Positions 26,485-39,759 of a DNA stretch of 64,000 bases are shown here, in pieces. Under the pieces are notes generated by a model. The model ran no database searches, was not told where the DNA came from, and was given only the letters and a program-made list of their open reading frames with translations. Made by a program: the position numbers and the translations under genes. The DNA comes from Cruorifilaria tuberocauda (Eukaryota; Nematoda; Chromadorea; Rhabditida; Onchocercidae): contig JABVXU010000173.1 of NCBI GenBank assembly GCA_013365365.1, positions 41,958 to 105,957 of the forward strand, written 5' to 3'. The first letter of the stretch is position 1; every line of letters begins with the position of its first letter.

Positions 26485-27507
26485 TTAGTTGGTTTTTGTA
26501 CGATTTGTTGCCAATAATTCCTTTGCTAACGTTGGTTGTCCATTTCTTATCAATGCATCGATTAATGGTCCAAGCCAATGATTCTTCGTTTTCAGTATTT
26601 CAATTAGCTTATCAACTTGATCTTCACCCTTTTCCTGCGTATAAAACTGATAAAAATAGCGAAAACACGATAATATTATGTTCCTATCAAATTGAATTCG
26701 AAGAATTTCAAACTTCAATTGAAAAAAAAGTATATAATAGTATATTTAAAGCTATAAATATTTAATAGCTAATGTCTAAATATAAATTTTAACGAAAACT
26801 TTCCATGAGAATTTATATATTATTTATGAACATCGTAATTTCTTGCTTTTTAACTTCAGTGTCACCTTTTTTCTTAAAATTTCCGAATTTCAAAATGGAT
26901 AAAAACCGAAAATACGGCATTTGTAATTGCATGTTAGCAGGAATGATTAGATTAATTTATGAAAATTCTCGAGAAATTACAAAGGCGTTTTAAAATGTTT
27001 TGAAATTTCACCCTTATTACCAAATCTCATGTAAAATTATCTTTCATATCATTATCCAATAAGCTATGAAAAGTAAGAGAAATTTCCTAAAATACAAGTT
27101 GAATTAAAAATTGCCAAATGTGAAATAATGGTTGGGAAATAATATTTAGATCCAAAAATTAATAAACCACAAATTTTTTAAAAAGATTCTTGCTACTGTA
27201 GCTTTTGTTCTCTAAAATTAATACCTTAAAAATGTTTGAAATAAATTATTAGCGGTACAACAGGCAAAAGCTAAATATATAGCTAGTCGAAAATAACTCT
27301 AAAATTATTTTAAAGCATAAGTACCTCAGAATAAACTGCGCTCATTTCTTGTGAACGTAAGACTTGACGTGCGACCAACTGCGGAACTAAATCACGCATA
27401 TCAAGACCAGCTAATTTCGACCGTAATTGATCCAAATGATAAGCTTCTTCAATACGAGTATCGGCTAGCGGACGTGAACAAGGTAGCGTTTGAGAATCAG
27501 TAGACAT
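26485..27507 (-). CDS. CARD-only protein with CED-4-like CARD (110 aa)
   Basis: Two exons join in phase 0: 27507-27325 (61 codons, donor GTACTT) and 26634-26485 (acceptor TACGCAG, 49 codons plus stop). The start follows TTTAG by three bases. After about 18 residues comes a complete death-fold-sized segment. It starts RIEEAYHLDQLRSKLAG and continues with DLVPQLVARQVL and DKLIEILKTKNHWLGPLIDA, ending in a helix with QPTLAKELL. Helix order and the motif LGPLID-A-x5-Q-x2-LA match the CARD of CED-4 (LGPLIDF...NQSHLA), the adaptor that activates caspase CED-3. Unlike CED-4, the protein stops at residue 110. I see no P-loop or NB-ARC coding sequence downstream towards the tRNA. It could be a CARD-only decoy or adaptor for CED-3/CED-4. 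A possible donor (GTACAA) just before the stop means an unseen extra exon cannot be excluded. Confidence 0.72.
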
Positions 27508-30500
27508 TATCTAAATTTTTATTAAAAAATTTTACAGTTCTAAATTATTTATGCACGAATTTGGGAATTTATATTCCAATTAATATTTCTGAATAAATCA
27601 ATAATTCGCATTTTCTACAATTAATCACTTATAAATTTTCATACTATCTTTAAATTTTCATTTTTTGTGACTAATTAAATACAAAAAAGAAAGCATAAAA
27701 TGTACAAAAGTATTCATCACAATGAAAATTAAATAAGATAGGGCCGTTAGATTTACTAAATATCGATAGATAATCTTAATAATCAGCCAAAGATAAGATC
27801 ACTAACATTATCTGATGTTTGATCTATTTTTAGAGATATGATGTATCCTTTTGCTGATAACTATCATGAAAATTTTCGTTTTTATTTTTCCTTTTTTTCA
27901 TTCCTGATAATTCGCTTAATTAAAATATAAAACAATGATATTTTTATTTATTTTCTGTTCGATTATATTTACAATGTGAAAATTCAATCAATTTTAAAAC
28001 GTCAAAAGTCCGATAAGTATAAATTATATAATCAAATTGTATTCAAATCATCTTTTGATAACACAAGTAACAAGTGATAAACATTACTTTATATCCCCAA
28101 AGTTAGATGATAATACGTTTGTAACATGAATAGTTATAAAAATAATTGTTATATAGTATGATTATTCTATGCTATCTTTAAAATTGTGTACCCATTTGCA
28201 AAAATTACGATTATATTGTAAAAAAAACCAACTATCAATACCTTTAATGTTAGCTAGCAAATGTAAACATTATAAAGTGAAATTTATATTTGAAAAAAAT
28301 ATTTTGTTAATGAAGCAATTTAAGAAGGATTAATCAAAAATCTATCATTAATTGTTGACTAAATAATAAATAGTAATATTAATTCCTACTTTTCTTCGCT
28401 TCTCAAATTATTAGACAAAATATAATTTCTTCTAATAAATATAATAATCAATTTCACTTTTCATAAAAACAAATCTGTTGCTTAGTTATTATTAGTTCTG
28501 AGATATTAATTATTAATTATGAATGTCTACAAAATGTAATAATAGATTGCATAAAGTAAGCAAGGCAAAGTGAAGTTTGAAGTGAAATTCTTTGAGATAT
28601 GCTAATTTCTCGTCAAACAGGAAAAATTTGTTAGGGAAAAACGATTCTGTGATTGGAGATGAAGTACACAATTCAATTCATGATCGTTTCTTCTAACTTT
28701 TCATGATAAACTGTTCCTTTGAGAGGAAAATATTTCGTCAATATACCTAAAAATTTTAATACTTTATCAGTTCAACAAATATTTAGTTGTGTTTTTTTCT
28801 TCATTTTTCCATTCTTATATGGAATAATATAAGAAATTTTACTACAGAGGATGAATTAGAAATATTACTTGTTACTTTTACTCTATCGTCTTATTCTTAT
28901 CATATTGTAATATTCATCACTATATTATGTAATTTAATTTAATTTAACTTAATTTATATACCATGCTATCATAAGAATGAATTTTTCGCTATCAATTCAA
29001 ATTTGGTAGAATAAATGATAATCCTCAATTGGAACAATTAGATCCCTTCAATTATTACAATTACTTTTATAAGTATTGTAGTGATTGAGAAAAATGCAGC
29101 TAAGAGTTTCCAATATAATAGAAGAAAAAGTATTACACTTTACTGTATTTAAAGAATTAAACAATGTAAATAAATGCTTTAAACGATTCTCTTTTATCTT
29201 TTTTACCTCTTCACTCTCCAATCTTCCTCTTTTTCGCAAAATTATACTAAAATTTTTAAAAAAAACTCGCATTTTTTGAAAAAAAGATCTTTAATAAAAA
29301 TTTTAAACAAGTAAAAGTAAAGTAAAATTGTAAATCTTCTTTTTACTTCTATTTTATGCTTAAGAAAATTTCCTACAAATAATAGATTCGAATGATCAAT
29401 GATATTTTTCGCGTATTTGTTAAAATCCACCTTGCTGAAGTATTCGTAATATGGCAAAAGCTTTCGTGAACAAGAAATAATTCCATGAAATTCTTTTTAA
29501 GCTGATTGATCTAAAGCTTAAAGCGAAAAAAAGGGCGTATGCTAGGGTTTTTAGCATCTTCAGTGGGATTGAAAATCAAAAAAAAACAAAAAAAATTGGA
29601 AAAGAAAATATTCGATGTCTCTGCCATTTCAGTGAATTCTATTAGTTCGAAAAATGAAAATAAAAAATTTCGAAGTGGCCTTTTCCTCTTTTCCTTTTCA
29701 TCTTCTCTCTCTCCCTCTCTTCTCCCCCTATTTTCGGAATTTTTAAAAGTAATTAATTAACTATTTGAAAAATAAAAACAAAAAAATTATGGATGAGCAC
29801 TTCAAAATAGCTAAATGGTTTTTGTGTATTGCTGTAATCAACGATACATTAACTTATCAGAAGCCTTAAACTGTTTAAAATATTCATTTAAAATTTTTCA
29901 AGAAGTATTTTAAAACTTCATTTCTTTATTTCATTGCTCATATAAATGGCAAAAGAAAAAAAGATAAAATTTAACTTTGATTTAAAGGAGAAACTTGGAT
30001 GAAGCATGAAAATGAACAAATAATTGGTGAATTAAGCTGATTAAAAGCATCTGCTAAAAAATTGATTAAAAATTTTTTAAAGAAAAAAAAACACAAAAAA
30101 ATTTTTTTTTAGAATTTTAAGAAGAAATATTAATATTAAGAATATTAAGAAGAAAAACTGAATTTTAGCTTTAAGATTTGAGAATTCATGAAAATTTTTT
30201 TTTTCGTAAAATGTTTTAATTGTTTAATTTTATTCAGAAGATTATTCCTATAAATATTACCCTAACTTTTCATTTGTTTTAACTTATCGAACTTATGGAA
30301 GAAATCAATAATTTGGACGCAAAATCATTATTCCATTATCAATGCATTATATTGCGGAGTATATTTTAAAAAACTTTTGCAGCATTTCTTATTCTATAAA
30401 GTTAGAATTTTAAAGAACGTGATTTTTTTCAAGAATATTATTCATTTCTCAGCTATTGCTGAAGAAGCGGACAAGACTTAATCATAGTAAATATTGATTA

Positions 30501-33500
30501 ATTTGTAGTTAGAAAAAGTTAGTAAAACTTGAATTTTTACTACTAAAACCTATAGGAACATTTAAGTCCATTTTCAGTATATTTTGCAATGTCAATAATA
30601 TCTGAGAAATGAATTATGAAGTGGAAGAAAGTAATAAAAACATTCATCTTTTGCTATAAAATGATTTATACTTTTATCAAACGTAATAGCAAGTAAAGAT
30701 TTCGGTTACTTCATTTATAGAATCTAATCAAACGAGTAAACAAAGAGTAAACTAATAAATAAACGAATGGATAAATTTATAAAACATATATAGGTAAACT
30801 AAAAAAAAATTTCATTAATTTAATAGACATACATATTTTATGAAAAATAAGTTAGTAATATAGAAAAAGTGGGATAAATTAACTATTGAAGTTGTAAATG
30901 AAATAGAAATTAACGAATAGTGAAGTTTAATAAAGTAAATAATTAATTGATTTAGCGAAACAAACAGAGCAAAGTAACGGAAAGTAAAGTAAATTGAGGA
31001 TGAATTGTATAAGAAATACAAAAAAGAAAAGAAGAATTACAAAAATGAGAGAGAAAATGAAAAACGAATGGAATGTTATTTATGTTTATCGTCGTTCGCT
31101 CATAAATGCTTATCATTAGACAGCTGTATTCTTAAATTTAATCTTTCATTATCATTATCACAATTCTCCCTTGCACAAATGTTTCGTTGTAATGATTTTA
31201 TTGATACATTCATCCGTCTTAAAAGCTTTATTGGATATTTTAAGAAATTTCTACGAAATATACTGCGCGACAAATACAATGAAATTTTAAAGTATCAACA
31301 AAAAAATATTAAAATATCAACACTTGATAGTCACATGATAACTGTACTCAACTAAATTACATTTAGTGAAATTCAATTGAATGATTAGATTATAATTATC
31401 ACAATAAATTTGACAGATTAAAATCACATACATTCATTACTTACTATACATATTACTAGTTATTTTACTACTTATTATACATATCACATAAATACACATT
31501 TATTTATATGTATATCATGTAAATCTGTATATTATTAGCAGTTGAATATCAGCACAATAACTATACAATATATGAATTTGCGTTTAAAAAAAATTGTCGT
31601 AGCATATTTAAATTTGTGATATGTAAAAGCAAACATACTACAGTAAATTTTTACTACCGTATGTTTGAAAAAGTTATCAGATACTTCAATGTTAAATGTT
31701 ATCATAGGTAAAGATGAATAGTGATAAAACTTATTGTAGAAAGTGGAATGGTCAGAAAATGTGAATATGTTAATGACTCTAACGAATTTCATATCAGTGA
31801 TAAAGTGAATTCGAAATGAAAGCAGTCATCAGAACGTATTTGAATGTCAAATGTGAGAGAAAGTAAAATTTATTAATTATAAATGCCGTGTGAGATGATA
31901 GTGATGATTAATATCACTTGTCATTACCATTCAATTCATTCATTCATTCTTTACTCTTTCATTCCCTTCCTTAAAATAAAACTCTTCAAAAAATAAGAAT
32001 TAAATTTTCTAAATGATATTTCAAGCAGCGTTATTTTAAGCATGCAGCATTATTCTGGTCATCTTTACGATTCTTTTGTTTAAGTTGACATTAAAGATTA
32101 GATAAAATGAACAGATTAATGAAAGGATTGGTTAGAACTCATTCACAACATGAGCTAATGAATTGTGAAACGAAAATTCGAACAGATCTCTTGTAATTGA
32201 TTTATAGTATCAATCAATAATGATCAATTTTTTATCTTTATAAAGTAAATATAATGAAAAGAAAATAAATTCGATATAGTTAGTATTTTACCCTTGATTT
32301 ATCAATTTATCAATAGCAATTACCTAAAGCAATTTACTCGCAAACGGTCATAAATTGCCATTGTTTGGCATATAAGCGACAGCTAGCATATTAGCTTGAT
32401 AATAGTTCAGTTTTTTGCCAAAAAGTTTTGGCTTCAACTTTAAAAATTTACAAACTTTTAGGTTAGATATCATTGCACTTTTGCTGAATGGAATAAAAGA
32501 AAGAACTGATAAGAAATCTCCGGAGAAAAGACATATTTCATCCAACTGCTTTTCTTCTTTTTTCATTTCAAAAGTTTTACTATTTATTTTTTTCTTTTGA
32601 ATTAAAACAGAAATGAATAATAGAGTTAAAATTAAAAAAAAACGAAGAAATGATAAGCAAAGATAAACTTTGTCAATTCTTTCTTCAAAATATGATAATT
32701 TCATTCTTTTGATTTTATCTTGTATTGACTGTTTTAATTTAATAATTTGAGAGGAGCAAGGAGAAAGTAATAAAAAAGAAATTTTCAATGATTGAAATGG
32801 CACCTCTAAAAAGCAATTATAACCCCAAAGTGATAGATGAAATAGCAAAATGCAACATAGAATGCCTTTTAACCTTGAAATTTCTATCAGTCAAAACTAT
32901 TTTCCACCCCTTATAAATTACATTTAACTTACATCTAACTATTACTTTATTTGTTAACTATATTTAAAAAACAGGAAAAGAAAATTACAACGGTATCCAT
33001 TATGAATATTAAAAATTATGAGAGATCTATAGAAAGCATGCATTGATATTTTTAATTTTCAAATTTTAAATATTTCTATACAGAAATGGCAGTGGACAGT
33101 GGTCAGTTTTTGCATTCGATTAATCATTTTATAACTAATTCATTTAGCATATTTTTCACTTCTAATCAATCAAGCTATTGAAATACTTCCCACTCTCGAT
33201 GACGTTGATCTAAAATAATTCAAATTTTGCAGCATAATCTCGAATACCTACAAAAAAACTTCAATTTATATAAGTCGACAATAAGCAATCATGACAAGAA
33301 ATATTTCGCAATCTGAAGTTACATAGAAGATCAATTAAATTTTAAAAATTAAAATTTGGAAGCTGCAAAATTAGCATTAGCATATAATACGCGGAAGATA
33401 CGACTATGGGATTACAGAATAATACTATGATTAATGAAATTAGCCAATTGTAGTGGGAAATTTAAGAAATCATGGATGTAAAAGCTACTGAATAAGCATA

Positions 33501-36500
33501 AATTTGATTCCTTTTCAAAAATTCCCATTTCAAAAAAAAATGAAAACAAAATTCTTTTTTGATATAGAATCATAAAATATTAAGAATTTCTAATAAAATC
33601 CATATTTCACAATGGAAAAAAAAATGATTCCGTTATTTATTTTGCAACAGTGTTTTATTTTCATCTTTGTTTTACACAGAAGAACATAATGTTAAAGGAT
33701 GCCAATATTGATTGATGGAACGCTAAGCATTAATTAAAAATTCGTCCCACTAATTTTGTATTTGATAAAATAATACATCTGTTTTTTTATTTTGAAACGA
33801 TGCATAATGGAAATCAATAATGTATTATTGGTAGTGAAAAATAATTTCCCGTCTCGTCTTTTTCATTTTTCTTTCATTTTGCTGAGTAATAGTATGATAA
33901 TGAAAAAAAGAAAGGTAAAGAAAGGAAAAGAAATGTTGAACAAGAATGATAAGATAACAAGAACTAACCATTATATGCTATGATAAGTGCTAATTATCCA
34001 TTAATTTTTATGATAAAATTTTGACTGACGAATTAATTTGTATGTAAGTATTAAAATAATCACACTATTTTCATTTTCGTAATTTTAATTACTTCGCAGT
34101 AACTTTGGAGAAAACTCACAATAAGATGGGAAAAAGTGGAATGAAAAGTTAAAGCTTAAAAATAGAAAATGAAAATAAAATAAAAGAGAAGACAAGGAAA
34201 TCGAAAAATGAAAGCAAGATAAATAGAAAATATCAAATAAAAAATAGAAAGAGAAGTCTAAAGGATGAAATTGCTATTATGTCGAATGTTCTTTTAAATA
34301 ATATACAAGAATTAAATGCATTTCGTAAATCATTTCAAAGATGGATGAAGTCTTAAAATATGAGATTAGCTATTAAAGATAGTTCTAAGCATGGCTTTTA
34401 ACTAAAGAAGTGGGAAAACGAAAACAATCATGAACAAAAATTTCCCTTTTTTGAAAATACTAATAAGATACTCTAAAGTTAAACAAAATAAATTTAAATA
34501 TTCCAAACTAAAATAAGTTAAATTAAATATTTATTGGTTTGAAAAATGAGGATGGTGTAAGATCAATAATTAATAAAACACTGGATAGATGATAGTAAAT
34601 TTAAAAAAACAGATTGAAAGAACTGAAAGATAAGAACAGATCAAAGATTAAAATGGAAATATTTGATAAATTGGGCGGAATGTTAGCTTTTGTTTGATTA
34701 CTAAATAAAATTTTTGAAATGTGATTTCTTAAATATTTTCTTTAGAAGCAAAAAGCAAAGCAGATGTTTTCCTTGAAACCAATCTGAATTGCCCTTTGCT
34801 AGCTGAAAAAGCAAAAACAGGCTTGAAATTAAGACTTTATCACTCTCTGATATCCGCTGGATTCACTTTACTTCGAATGAGTTAAACTTAAATGAAATTT
34901 GCTGAAAATCCCAATCAGATTAAACTTCCTTAAATAAATAAAACCTTAAGTGAACTTTTTTCTCCAGTAAACAATTTTTCTCCTAAATGATTTACTTCTT
35001 TTCGTTTTAATCTTTGCTTTTCTTCTTTTGCTTACTTCTTTCTTCTTTCGGATGCATTCATTTAGCAATAGTAAATAAAAATCAAGCAAAATTGAAGTAA
35101 AGTGTGATAATCCATTTGTTTAATGCTACAAACAACTTTTGTTTGTGGACTTACAATATTTGTTTACAAATCTAGAAAAGTAAGTTTTTATCATGTTTAT
35201 TATAATTTTATAAAATGTTATGTTTATGCTCTCTTAGTTCATTATGAAAACTTATATATTTCTATTTTTGCATTATCATGATTAAAAAAACCTGCCCATT
35301 TACTTGTAATAGCAAATGATATTGATTGGGTAATGAACAATAAGCACTTACTGTATTTTGATGTTATTGTTTCATTATTATTATCGTTATAAGAACTAAT
35401 ATTATTGATATTCACAATATAATTACTATAACAAGCATGCATTTGTAGCATGCATCGAAAGATGAAAGATAAACAATTTGGAATCTTAAACTTTACAAAA
35501 CAGATTATTATAATTAAAGATAATCTTTTCGAAGAAAGCAAGAATGAATCACAAGACAGACTACAGTAACAATTGGTAACAATACAATAATAATTTGTCA
35601 ATAATACAGTATTCAATCGTTTAATAAGGAAATTCGAATAATTTCAATCGATATAAACAATTTGAAATTTGATTCTTCCTTTTCCAGCAAGTTTAGCATA
35701 TAAGTTCTTGTAAATGAAGATTGTAAAATCATGAAGCATTTGCAAAATAGAATTTAATGAATGATTCCGAGCGGCTTACTTTTTTTTCTTCTAATTATTA
35801 CCTATAACACCTGAAAAAGTAAAAGGTTGGGACAATTTAATATGAGATTTTATCATTACCAAAAATGAATGTAAAGTATTGAAAAAATTAAGAAGAAATT
35901 TTGTTATAAAATATTTCCTAAAGCATTTAAATTGCAAAGTTCCAATTTTCGGTTCTTTCACTTCAGCATTTTTATGGATAATAGCTAGGCTAATTCGTAT
36001 TAAATTATACTCGATATGCGAAAAAAAGTTGAAACTCAAAGTGAGAAGAAAGACAAGAAATGAGACAAAATAAATCTAAGAAATATTTCATTAAGTTAAA
36101 TTGAATATTTATCAGGTTTGTTTGTTTAAGCACTGAAAGGTTTAGAATATTTTATAAATTAATGAATGAATCAGAAATATAATTACCATATATTCTAAAA
36201 TAGAAAAACTTCATCAGAATTCATACTGATAATTCAATTTCATCTATGAACTGAAATATTGCACTTCTCTTAAACGATCACACTGATTATATCAAATGCA
36301 GAAAAATCCTTCCTCTTCTTAAAACTCCTAATAAAGTCGAACAGAATTTTAGATAAAACATTGCTTTAATTAAATTCTATGCTCCTGACTTCAGCAAGCT
36401 ATTAATTCTTTGTCTGTTCGTAATTTTGAAATGAATTTCGACTTGCAAGGAAATGAAAATACTCTTAAAGCATGTGAATTATATTGAATTTTATATTGCC

Positions 36501-37955
36501 TGCATGAAACAACGAAGTAATACTCAATTTTTTTTCCCACACATCTCATTATTTATATAATAAATGTTACAACGATAATAACAGCGATAATAATAATATT
36601 AATAATAACAAAATTACCGTACTATAATATTATAACGATAATAAATAATATTAATGACAAAAATTCGTCCATATTGCTTCAAAAATTACCGTACTGCAAA
36701 TTATATATGAAATGAATAAATATAAAACGATATGAATAGAAAATTTTAAAAAAAAGTAAATGAAAACAAAAACAATTCAAGAAATCTAAAATAAATTGAA
36801 TAAAAATTAAATTCATTAAAAAATACATGAAGAAGGCCTGAGTTACGCAATCTGTTATGCATTTCATACAAATTTTTTGGTTGATAATTAAGGAAATGAT
36901 AATCACTTATGGTCAATCATTTTCCCATATGATTTCCTAGAACCTGATAACTAAAGTAAGCGATTTTAAAAAAAATATATTAATCATAATTCATAAATAT
37001 TCCTCGGGCGACAACAATGCCACATATGGATGGTTGTATTTCGCAATTCTGATATGTCACAGCTGCAACTATCTAATTCTTTTCGCAAAATTCTTAATTT
37101 AATAATCTCAATCCCCGTTAATTGATTTGTAGCAAGGAAGAACTGAAATGGTCGAAACAATAAGTTAGAATATTTCTGAGAAAAAGCAGTATAAGCTATG
37201 AAAATGTGACAATTGAGATTGACCCGTAAAAGTGTAAATTAGTAAAATTTTTGAGCAATAATGAAAATTAATAGAAAAAAAGAATTCATAGCAAATTCAA
37301 AGTTTTCTTCTCAATGCAATATACTTTCAATCAATTTTTTTTTGAATAACAAATTCTTTTTAAGTATTTTTAGAAAATTAACAATTACTTATTTAAGATA
37401 CAATTTTTCCGAATGTATTTTTTTCCATTTACATTCAATCAATTCTTCGTAATTTAACTTTTTATATTTTTGTATTAAAAGAAAAAAAATCCACATTGTA
37501 TAATTAATTAAATTAAAATGCCCGTAATTATAATTGTGATATTCGATCGGATCAAAATATATTTTTGGAAAACAGAAAAATATGAAAGCAAAAGTTCGAA
37601 TGTTTAGTTGTTAGGTTAACTATTTGTTTCTTTTTTCTCTTATTTTTTCTAGTATTTATTTTATTACTGTTATTTCTAAAAGCAATCGAATATCAAACAT
37701 ATTCCTACTAAACATGCGTGAAATAAACATAAACAAACAAAGATTACTTATTATTTAAAAGAGTATACTTATAATATTAAACCAATGTAAGATATTGAAA
37801 TGTGATAAGTTTGATGAACGAAATTAGTTGGTATTTTACAGTATCACTTTTGTATAAATAATTATGGTAGAGGTTAAAAGTTCATTCTAAAAAAAGATCA
37901 TGCGAAAATTTGTAAATAAAATTAGAGACGAAAATGTATTCATGCATGTTATTGT
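27508..37955. other. Gene-poor, AT-rich interval
   Basis: More than 10 kb with poly-A/T tracts, AT-rich short tandem motifs (for example AATTTAATTTAATTTAA near 28931) and only low-complexity open frames. The longest frames are 32348-32848 (-) and 31005-31355 (+). They are rich in Phe, Leu, Ser, Lys and Ile, lack recognisable motifs, and have no splice-supported extension. It could hold distal regulatory sequence or non-coding RNA that cannot be recognised by eye. Confidence 0.4.
32348..32848 (-). other. 166-codon open frame, probably not a gene
   Basis: This is the longest single open frame in the window, notable given the AT content. The translation is Lys/Phe/Leu/Ser-rich. It has a Leu/Phe-rich hydrophobic stretch mid-protein (FLRFFLILTLLFISVLI) between Lys-rich segments, and ends AYMPNNGNL. 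No family is recognised, no signal peptide is convincing, and no introns or neighbours support it. It is listed so it can be checked against transcripts. Confidence 0.15.
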
Positions 37956-38040
37956 TTGATTTGTCAGATTTCTGCTTTTCTAATGATATTAGTTTCGAAC
38001 AGTAAAAGTATATTTATTTATTGTAAATTTGTTTTTGATA

Positions 38041-38479
38041 GCAACCTGGAATTGGGACCGATAACAGAGAGGTTACTTGGCTATGACTTAGCTGCGATAA
38101 ATGGCCAATCACTGATTGCGTTCCTTTGCGCTGATTCCGACTGATGCCTCTCTTTTGGTATTGTTGCTTGAACTTAGCTTTTCAGCTTAATTGACTTCTG
38201 GTGGATGCTTCTCGTCGGTCGTCACTTCTTGAACTGAACGTCCGCGAAACTCACGTTGCGTAAGACTGACTGACTGCGAGATTCCTTACCAGAGTAACGT
38301 ACCGTGGGATTAACTGTCCTGTGAGAACGACTACTTCTTTCCTCTTCGAGGTGGGTGGAGCTACAGGCTGGGCTCATCGTAAGTAGGGTCATGACATCAT
38401 TGCTGATGTACATCGAGGGGTCGAATGAGCTCACCGTGAGACTAAGAATATCACAGTGAACATTAATTATTGCTAACAT
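38041..38479. other. GC-richer coding-like island, unassigned
   Basis: Base composition changes sharply here. On the plus strand an acceptor-like TTTTTGATAG is followed by 33 codons. These contain GPITERLLGYDLAAINGQSL, which has the spacing of a PAS-domain entry (LLGY...L.GQSL), then a stop. On the minus strand 38222-38479 is open for 85 codons, Ser/Arg-rich (HLEEERSSRSHRTVNPTVRY). The two readings cannot both be genuine, and neither connects to other exons. It may be a decayed mobile element leader or an isolated exon. Confidence 0.25.
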
Positions 38480-39441
38480 ATTCCCATAGCAGTAAGTAAG
38501 GTAACTTATATAACAAAGAAATTTGAATTTAAAACTGTTAAAGAAAATGTATTAATTGCTGCAGTTTACTCTAATCATTTGAATAGTTTTATCAGAGAGT
38601 ATCATCGGGCTTCCCGAGACATCGGTGGATTGAAGGAAATATATTCAATAATTCATATATTATCATAACAGTTAGCATAATCGAGAATTTTTATAAATTC
38701 TTAAATGAAGATTTCCATTAAGAAATCGTTAAATTTTTTTTGTATAATGCTTATTTGAAAAAGACTTCAAAAGATTCATTTAAGCTTAGTTAGCTCTTAC
38801 TGGCTGATCAAATCTGTTGCACAAATGTTTTCATTAACATTCAAGTTTTTTTCACTTCCAAAAAAAAATTAGAAATTTTTAAAATAGCACTGAAAACAGC
38901 AATATATAATAGAAAGTACATGTGTTAAACATTTCAAGAAAAGTTAAATTTGTTATTTAATTTCAGAAAAAAGTGGTAGAGAGAATTTTAATATCATGGA
39001 TACGATTGATTGAATTCATTCATCAAATATTTATCAGTGAGAAGCTTTGATAAATAACTTGAAATGTATGATTTATCAAAGTGACAAATAAATGTCTTTA
39101 CTGCAAGAAAGCTGTCAGCTGACGAAATCAGATCGAAAATATTTTTCAATTTTTGCAAAAATGAATTTGCATTATGGACAGATATATGAAAGTATGCAAC
39201 GTGAGAAAATACCTGTGAGAAAGTGAAAATGAAATGAAAGCAATCATGGAGAAATTTCAATAAGCATGAGGCTTAAATGCACAGGTATGATGTTGAAATT
39301 TTACAAATATGAAATAATCTACCTGATTACTTTTCTATAATTGAAACTTTTGTTAAAGTAATTGTTGAATTAAAAATATCTAACTAAAGCGTACTTATAT
39401 AATTATAATTCAATCTCTAGAAATCTGTTGTATCAAATAAC

Positions 39442-39759
39442 AGTTAGCTTTCTTTTCAAACAATTCCGTGATCGCTGCTTAACCATACACGTATTGTTGC
39501 ACGTCTGCGTTTGTACTATCAACTTCATCTCGTGTATGTTTACGTCGATGGACGTCTGGACGATTCTTATATACCGTCCAATGAAGAAGATATCTATTAT
39601 ATAATATTGATTACTGTTCAGGATCTGGTCATTTTCAGTATTGGTCAAGAACAGTCTCGACCACAAAAGGGAATCCGCAATCTTCTGAAAGGAGGTGACC
39701 ACGTTGTTCCCGCAACTCTCAGTCAAAACCTTGAAATGATTACGTCAAGCAATCAATAA
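39442..39759 (+). other. Open coding-like island, unassigned
   Basis: A plus frame stays open for about 95 codons to a TAA at 39757-39759. It has balanced composition: a segment VYVDGRLDDSYIPSNEEDIY, later QSRPQKGIRNLLKGGDHVV. The antisense frame is also open for 97 codons, weakening either as a gene. No domain is recognised. It may be a remnant of a transposon or a lost gene. Confidence 0.25.

Noticed and set aside
26485..27507. Full CED-4 (NB-ARC) gene
   Set aside because: Only the CARD is encoded. No P-loop, kinase 2 or winged-helix coding sequence is visible downstream on the minus strand, and the frame ends in a stop.
31005..31355. 116-codon plus-strand open frame
   Set aside because: Low complexity (Lys/Glu/Asn then Leu/Ser/Phe), no motif, no signal peptide and no splice or neighbour support.
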